IMG/VR virus record: IMGVR_UViG_3300017991_002309 | Coordinates: 1 to 22,919 of that record | Length of the DNA: 22,919 bases | From: a virus | Direction: 5' to 3' (one strand) | Part shown: one piece after another, positions 20,555 to 22,919 of the stretch | Layout of the letters: each line of letters begins with the position of its first letter | Numbering within the stretch: the stretch's first letter is position 1 | Position numbers and translations under genes: made by a program | The notes under the pieces: model-generated | Told to the model about the DNA's origin: nothing | What the model saw: only the letters and a program-made list of their open reading frames with translations | Database searches by the model: none

Positions 20555-20986
20555 GTGGCAGAACCCAAAACCCGAAACCTCGCCGAACTGCTGGCCTACA
20601 TGCAGACGCTGCCGGCCGTCCACTGCCTGCTGGGCGTCGCAGAGGTCCGGCAAAACGAATACCCAGGCGGCTTGATCGGCGTGCGACAATCGTACTTGAC
20701 CACCGCCGGCAACAAGATGTGCGCCATCAAGCACCAGATGATCCTGGTACGCAACCACGGCGAGCCGGACGAGGAAGCCTTTTTTATGGAGCACGAGCCG
20801 TACCGGACTCTGCTCACCCCGGCCGAGGGCGCGCTGCTCGACGCCCGCAATCAGCTTATCCAGCAGGGAGCAAACCCTGGGCTGCTCCCCTGGGACCGTT
20901 ACTTGATCGAGGAGAGAGCCGAGTTGGCCGACCAGGGCGGCGCCACCTTGGATGCCTTTAGCGACCAAGCGACTCCTGACCCCTAA
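20555..20986 (+). CDS. Hypothetical soluble protein
   Basis: A 143-residue protein of unrecognised family. It reads as mixed alpha/beta: TRNLAELLAYMQTLPAVHCLLGVAEVRQNEYPGGLIGVRQSYLT (6-49), MCAIKHQMILVRNHGEPDEEAFFMEHEP and a helical C-terminus WDRYLIEERAELADQGGATLDAF. GTG 20555 is chosen because GAGGAG (20542-20547) lies seven bases upstream. The same frame stays open to ATG 20303. The extension contains a signal-like stretch ending LLACQ, so a longer lipoprotein form starting nearer 20459 cannot be excluded. Its last residues (TPDP) and stop are encoded by a CCCCTAACCCCTGA repeat. Confidence 0.6.
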   Translation: MAEPKTRNLAELLAYMQTLPAVHCLLGVAEVRQNEYPGGLIGVRQSYLTTAGNKMCAIKHQMILVRNHGEPDEEAFFMEHEPYRTLLTPAEGALLDARNQLIQQGANPGLLPWDRYLIEERAELADQGGATLDAFSDQATPDP

Positions 20987-20999
20987 CCCCTGACCCCCT
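20972..20999 (+). repeat. CCCCTAACCCCTGA-type repeat
   Basis: ACTCCTGACCCCTAACCCCT followed by GACCCCCTG gives four seven-base units CCCCTRA. It holds the TAA stop of the upstream gene (20984-20986) and ends 10 bases before the ATG at 21010. It is a fifth repeat type. Confidence 0.8.
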
Positions 21000-21009
21000 G
21001 AACAGTATC

Positions 21010-21324
21010 ATGCCTGACTACAGAATCATTGATATTCGGCCCGGTGCGGGCGAAGCGGCGTTGGCCGTCCGCGTGGTCGTGGCCGGTCGGACGAAGGCGG
21101 TTGATCTGATTTTCGACGAGAAACCGCCCGACCTGGAGGCGGCTATCGAAACGGCCGTGGCCGATCTGCCGCCGGAATCGCCGCTTGCTCCCGAACAGAG
21201 CGGCCGCCGTTTTTTGCGGCCGATCCTCGATCTCTGTCGCGGCCTCGACGACGGCCTGCTGTCGATCGATTCTGCGGCGATGCAGATGCTCTTAAAGCGG
21301 ATCGACGCACAGCGAAAAGCCTGA
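21010..21324 (+). CDS. Small hypothetical protein with duplicated 3' end
   Basis: A 104-residue protein. The N-terminal half is beta-like (YRIIDIRPGAGEAALAVRVVVAGRTKAVDLIFD, 4-36), the C-terminal half helical (RRFLRPILDLCRGLDDGLLSI... MQMLLKRIDAQRKA). The family is not recognised; a fibre-assembly or attachment role would fit its place before the fibre gene. No Shine-Dalgarno precedes ATG 21010. The last 17 codons plus the following gene's start are copied in a 79-bp duplication. Confidence 0.6.
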   Translation: MPDYRIIDIRPGAGEAALAVRVVVAGRTKAVDLIFDEKPPDLEAAIETAVADLPPESPLAPEQSGRRFLRPILDLCRGLDDGLLSIDSAAMQMLLKRIDAQRKA

Positions 21325-21428
21325 AGGTGTTCACATGTTGCTTAAAGAATCTGCGGCGATGCAGATGCTCTTAAAGCGGATCGACGCACAGCGAAAAGCC
21401 TGAAGGTGCTCACATGTCGCTTAAAGAA
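21271..21428 (+). repeat. 79-bp tandem duplication, 77/79 identical
   Basis: The unit 21271-21349 repeats at 21350-21428 with two differences (T/C in GGTGT/GGTGC and in ATGTTG/ATGTCG). Each copy carries the 3' end of one gene plus the ribosome site and first codons of the next. CTTAAAG occurs twice within each unit, offering microhomology for the event. Confidence 0.95.
21335..21403 (+). CDS. Chimeric 22-codon mini-ORF made by the duplication
   Basis: ATG 21335 to TGA 21403 encodes a start of the fibre gene (MLLKE) fused to the last 17 residues of the 21010 gene (SAAMQMLLKRIDAQRKA). AAGGTG lies about seven bases upstream, so it has the same initiation signal as the fibre gene. It may be translated, but a function is doubtful; it is listed because it has an intact signal and is too short for routine gene finding. 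Confidence 0.35.
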   Translation: MLLKESAAMQMLLKRIDAQRKA

Positions 21429-22355
21429 CTCGACTCCGAAAACGGCGATTTCGACCTGACTTCTACGGTTACGGTCTTGACCGATACGCCGGACGGTAGC
21501 CGGGATGTGCTTTGCTATGCAGTGATCTATGCCGGCGACGGGGCAAAGGATTTAGATGGGACCGGCGGGACATTCGAGTTGCGCGTGGAGATCGATGGTG
21601 TCGGTTGGGATTCGCCACAGCAGAAGAGCGTGGCGGCCACTGTTGAGAGGACCGTCTGGATCACAAACCCCTTCCCGGTCAAGGCCGGCGAGCAGGTCGT
21701 GCTGAAGGTCAAGTCGCCCAACGGGGCGGATACCGACGTCGATGTCACCGCCAAGTTGTACGAGGCCCCGGTGGGGAACGTCAACGAAATCAGCGAGGAC
21801 AGTACGGCGGCCGACAACCTGAAGGCCATGCTCAACGGCACCGGCGACGTCGCCTTGACGCTTAACAAGCTGACCATCGATGCCGACAATGTCGACGGCG
21901 GCCTGTACATCGTCAACGCGGGCGGGCCGGGTGTTTCCACGGAAGGAGATGACTACGGCATCTATGCTGCTGGTGGCTTCAATGGCATCTACGCCGACGG
22001 CGTTTCTGACGGTATCTATGCCACTGGTAACTCCGCCGGTATTAACGTCTCAGGTGGTTCTGACGGCATCTATGCCTACGGCGCTAGCGGCGACGGTATC
22101 GTTGCCGAAGGAATGGACGACGGAATGCACCTGGTCGGCACTGCCGGCGAGGACCTCAACGCCGACTTCAACGACATCGACGGCAAGAGTTTGCAGCAGG
22201 CGTTGCGTTACATTGCCGCGGTGCTGGCCGGCAAGGTGTCCGGCGCCGGCACCGGCACCGAGACCTTCAAGGGCCTCGACGGATCGACCGACCGAGTCGA
22301 AGTCACCGTCGACGCCCAGGGCAACCGGACGGGGGTTAGCTACGATCCACCGTAG
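21414..22355 (+). CDS. Tail fibre-like protein with nonapeptide repeats
   Basis: A 313-residue protein. The N-terminal domain (about 15-120) is beta-rich and probably a tail-attachment sandwich (DVLCYAVIYAG, TFELRVEIDGVGW, VVLKVKSPNGADTDVDVTAKLYE). Residues 163-245 are nonapeptide repeats with consensus G-I-Y-A-x-G-x-x-D: GIYAAGGFN (182-190), GIYADGVSD (191-199), GIYATGNSA (200-208), GINVSGGSD (209-217), GIYAYGASGD (218-227), GIVAEGMDD (228-236). This strongly suggests a beta-solenoid or trimeric stalk. The C-terminal part has a helix (GKSLQQALRYIAAVLAGKV) and a beta tip ending SYDPP. It likely touches the host surface. AAGGTG precedes ATG 21414. Confidence 0.75.
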   Translation: MSLKELDSENGDFDLTSTVTVLTDTPDGSRDVLCYAVIYAGDGAKDLDGTGGTFELRVEIDGVGWDSPQQKSVAATVERTVWITNPFPVKAGEQVVLKVKSPNGADTDVDVTAKLYEAPVGNVNEISEDSTAADNLKAMLNGTGDVALTLNKLTIDADNVDGGLYIVNAGGPGVSTEGDDYGIYAAGGFNGIYADGVSDGIYATGNSAGINVSGGSDGIYAYGASGDGIVAEGMDDGMHLVGTAGEDLNADFNDIDGKSLQQALRYIAAVLAGKVSGAGTGTETFKGLDGSTDRVEVTVDAQGNRTGVSYDPP

Positions 22356-22390
22356 GACGGGTGACGGGGTGACGGGGTGATGGGGTGAGG
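22356..22390 (+). repeat. GGGGTGAC octamer array before the last gene
   Basis: GACGGGTGACGGGGTGACGG followed by GGTGATGGGGTGAGG gives four units, ending two bases before ATG 22393. The final GTGAGG is the only ribosome-site candidate. Confidence 0.88.
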
Positions 22391-22392
22391 AA

Positions 22393-22919
22393 ATGAAAAG
22401 TACCTTTCAACCCGATAGTTTTGCGGCGCGGAGCTTCGGTGCCGAGGCGCTGGCCGGCACGCTGCGGCTGCGCGTAACGATCCACGCCGCCGGGCGGGCC
22501 GGCGGCGCGCAGAGACTGCCGGCCCGATCGCGGTTGCTGCAGACCCGGTACGTGGAGGCCGCGCCGCCGCCGCCGGTCGATTGGCCGCCGCGGCTGGTCG
22601 CCGGAAGGCCCGAAATACGGCCGCCCGCGCCGCCGTCGAGGATCCTCTTCCGTCGGCCCGACGCGCCGGCGCCGGCGGTCAACCGACACGCGGGCGCCTT
22701 GCAGGTCTTCGCCGCCGGCGTGGAAGTCAAACACCTGGTCGCCGTCGGCACCTTGCCCGGCGTGACGATCACCCGCGTGGCCGGTCGCAACGGCCCGGGG
22801 ATGGGTTATCTGCGCAGCAGCGGACCGCAGGCCGGGCAGTTCGCCTGGTCGGCGCCGGGATCGAGCAGTTTCGGTGCGGCCGCCGCGGTCGACGCCACCG
22901 GCGAGGCGCTGCTGCGCGA
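22393..22919 (+). CDS. Partial tail/fibre-region protein, runs off the window
   Basis: An open frame from ATG 22393 to the window end, at least 175 codons, with no stop. It starts MKSTFQPDSFAARSFGAEAL. A Pro/Ala/Arg-rich segment (about 55-95) contains APPPPVDWPPR. It continues with a beta-like part: LQVFAAGVEVKHLVAVGTLPGVTITRVAG and MGYLRSSGPQAGQFAWSAPGSSSFG. The N-terminal F.PD.FAARSF pattern is common at the start of phage minor tail proteins (recalled, not searched). Function is not assigned. High Arg/Pro content could reflect a structural linker. Confidence 0.6.
   Translation, partial: MKSTFQPDSFAARSFGAEALAGTLRLRVTIHAAGRAGGAQRLPARSRLLQTRYVEAAPPPPVDWPPRLVAGRPEIRPPAPPSRILFRRPDAPAPAVNRHAGALQVFAAGVEVKHLVAVGTLPGVTITRVAGRNGPGMGYLRSSGPQAGQFAWSAPGSSSFGAAAAVDATGEALLR

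Overview
The window is the packaging, head and tail module of a siphovirus-like phage or prophage from a GC-rich bacterium (well over 60% G+C by eye). All convincing genes are on the + strand. The structural order follows phage lambda: terminase small and large subunits, a gpW-like connector, the portal, an S49 prohead protease with a nested scaffold, a decoration protein, a gpE-type major capsid protein, head-tail joining genes, a tail tube candidate, a tail chaperone with a G/GT-like frameshift site, the tape measure, then distal tail and fibre proteins. The last gene runs off the window end. No integrase, lysogeny repressor, endolysin, tRNA, rRNA or CRISPR array was seen, so free phage, prophage and contig fragment cannot be told apart.

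Region by region. 1-2721: a short leader that could hold cos, then the terminase genes. 2735-6963: an accessory island between terminase and the connector/portal, where lambda has little. It holds a small hypothetical gene, a PD-(D/E)XK-like nuclease, a ParB-like protein, an ABC-ATPase fused to a GNAT acyltransferase, an overlapping winged-helix gene, an operator-rich 334-bp gap with an extended -10 promoter, a hypothetical gene with an internal 27-bp duplication, an ASCH-domain gene, and a 35-residue membrane protein. 7084-12577: connector, portal, protease/scaffold, decoration protein and capsid. 12617-18953: connector and tail genes up to the tape measure, with a small holin-like membrane protein among them. 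18999-22919: tail-tip, fibronectin-like and fibre genes, including a fibre with nonapeptide repeats.

The most unusual feature is that many gaps between structural genes are filled with short tandem repeats of the kind that litter large environmental bacterial genomes, from memory especially planctomycetes. They are GGGGTGAC octamers, GATTGCA units, ACTGAAA units, a GCGCGGAGAACGCAGAG-type element and a CCCCTAACCCCTGA element. They supply stop codons, possible Shine-Dalgarno sequences and hairpins, and one lies in frame inside the ASCH gene. This suggests a planctomycete-like host and long residence as a prophage; the host call is an inference.

The best candidate for an undescribed system is the nuclease / ParB / ABC-GNAT / winged-helix / ASCH block. 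Its parts fit DNA-base modification or DNA-end handling linked to packaging, but the sequence alone does not establish a function.
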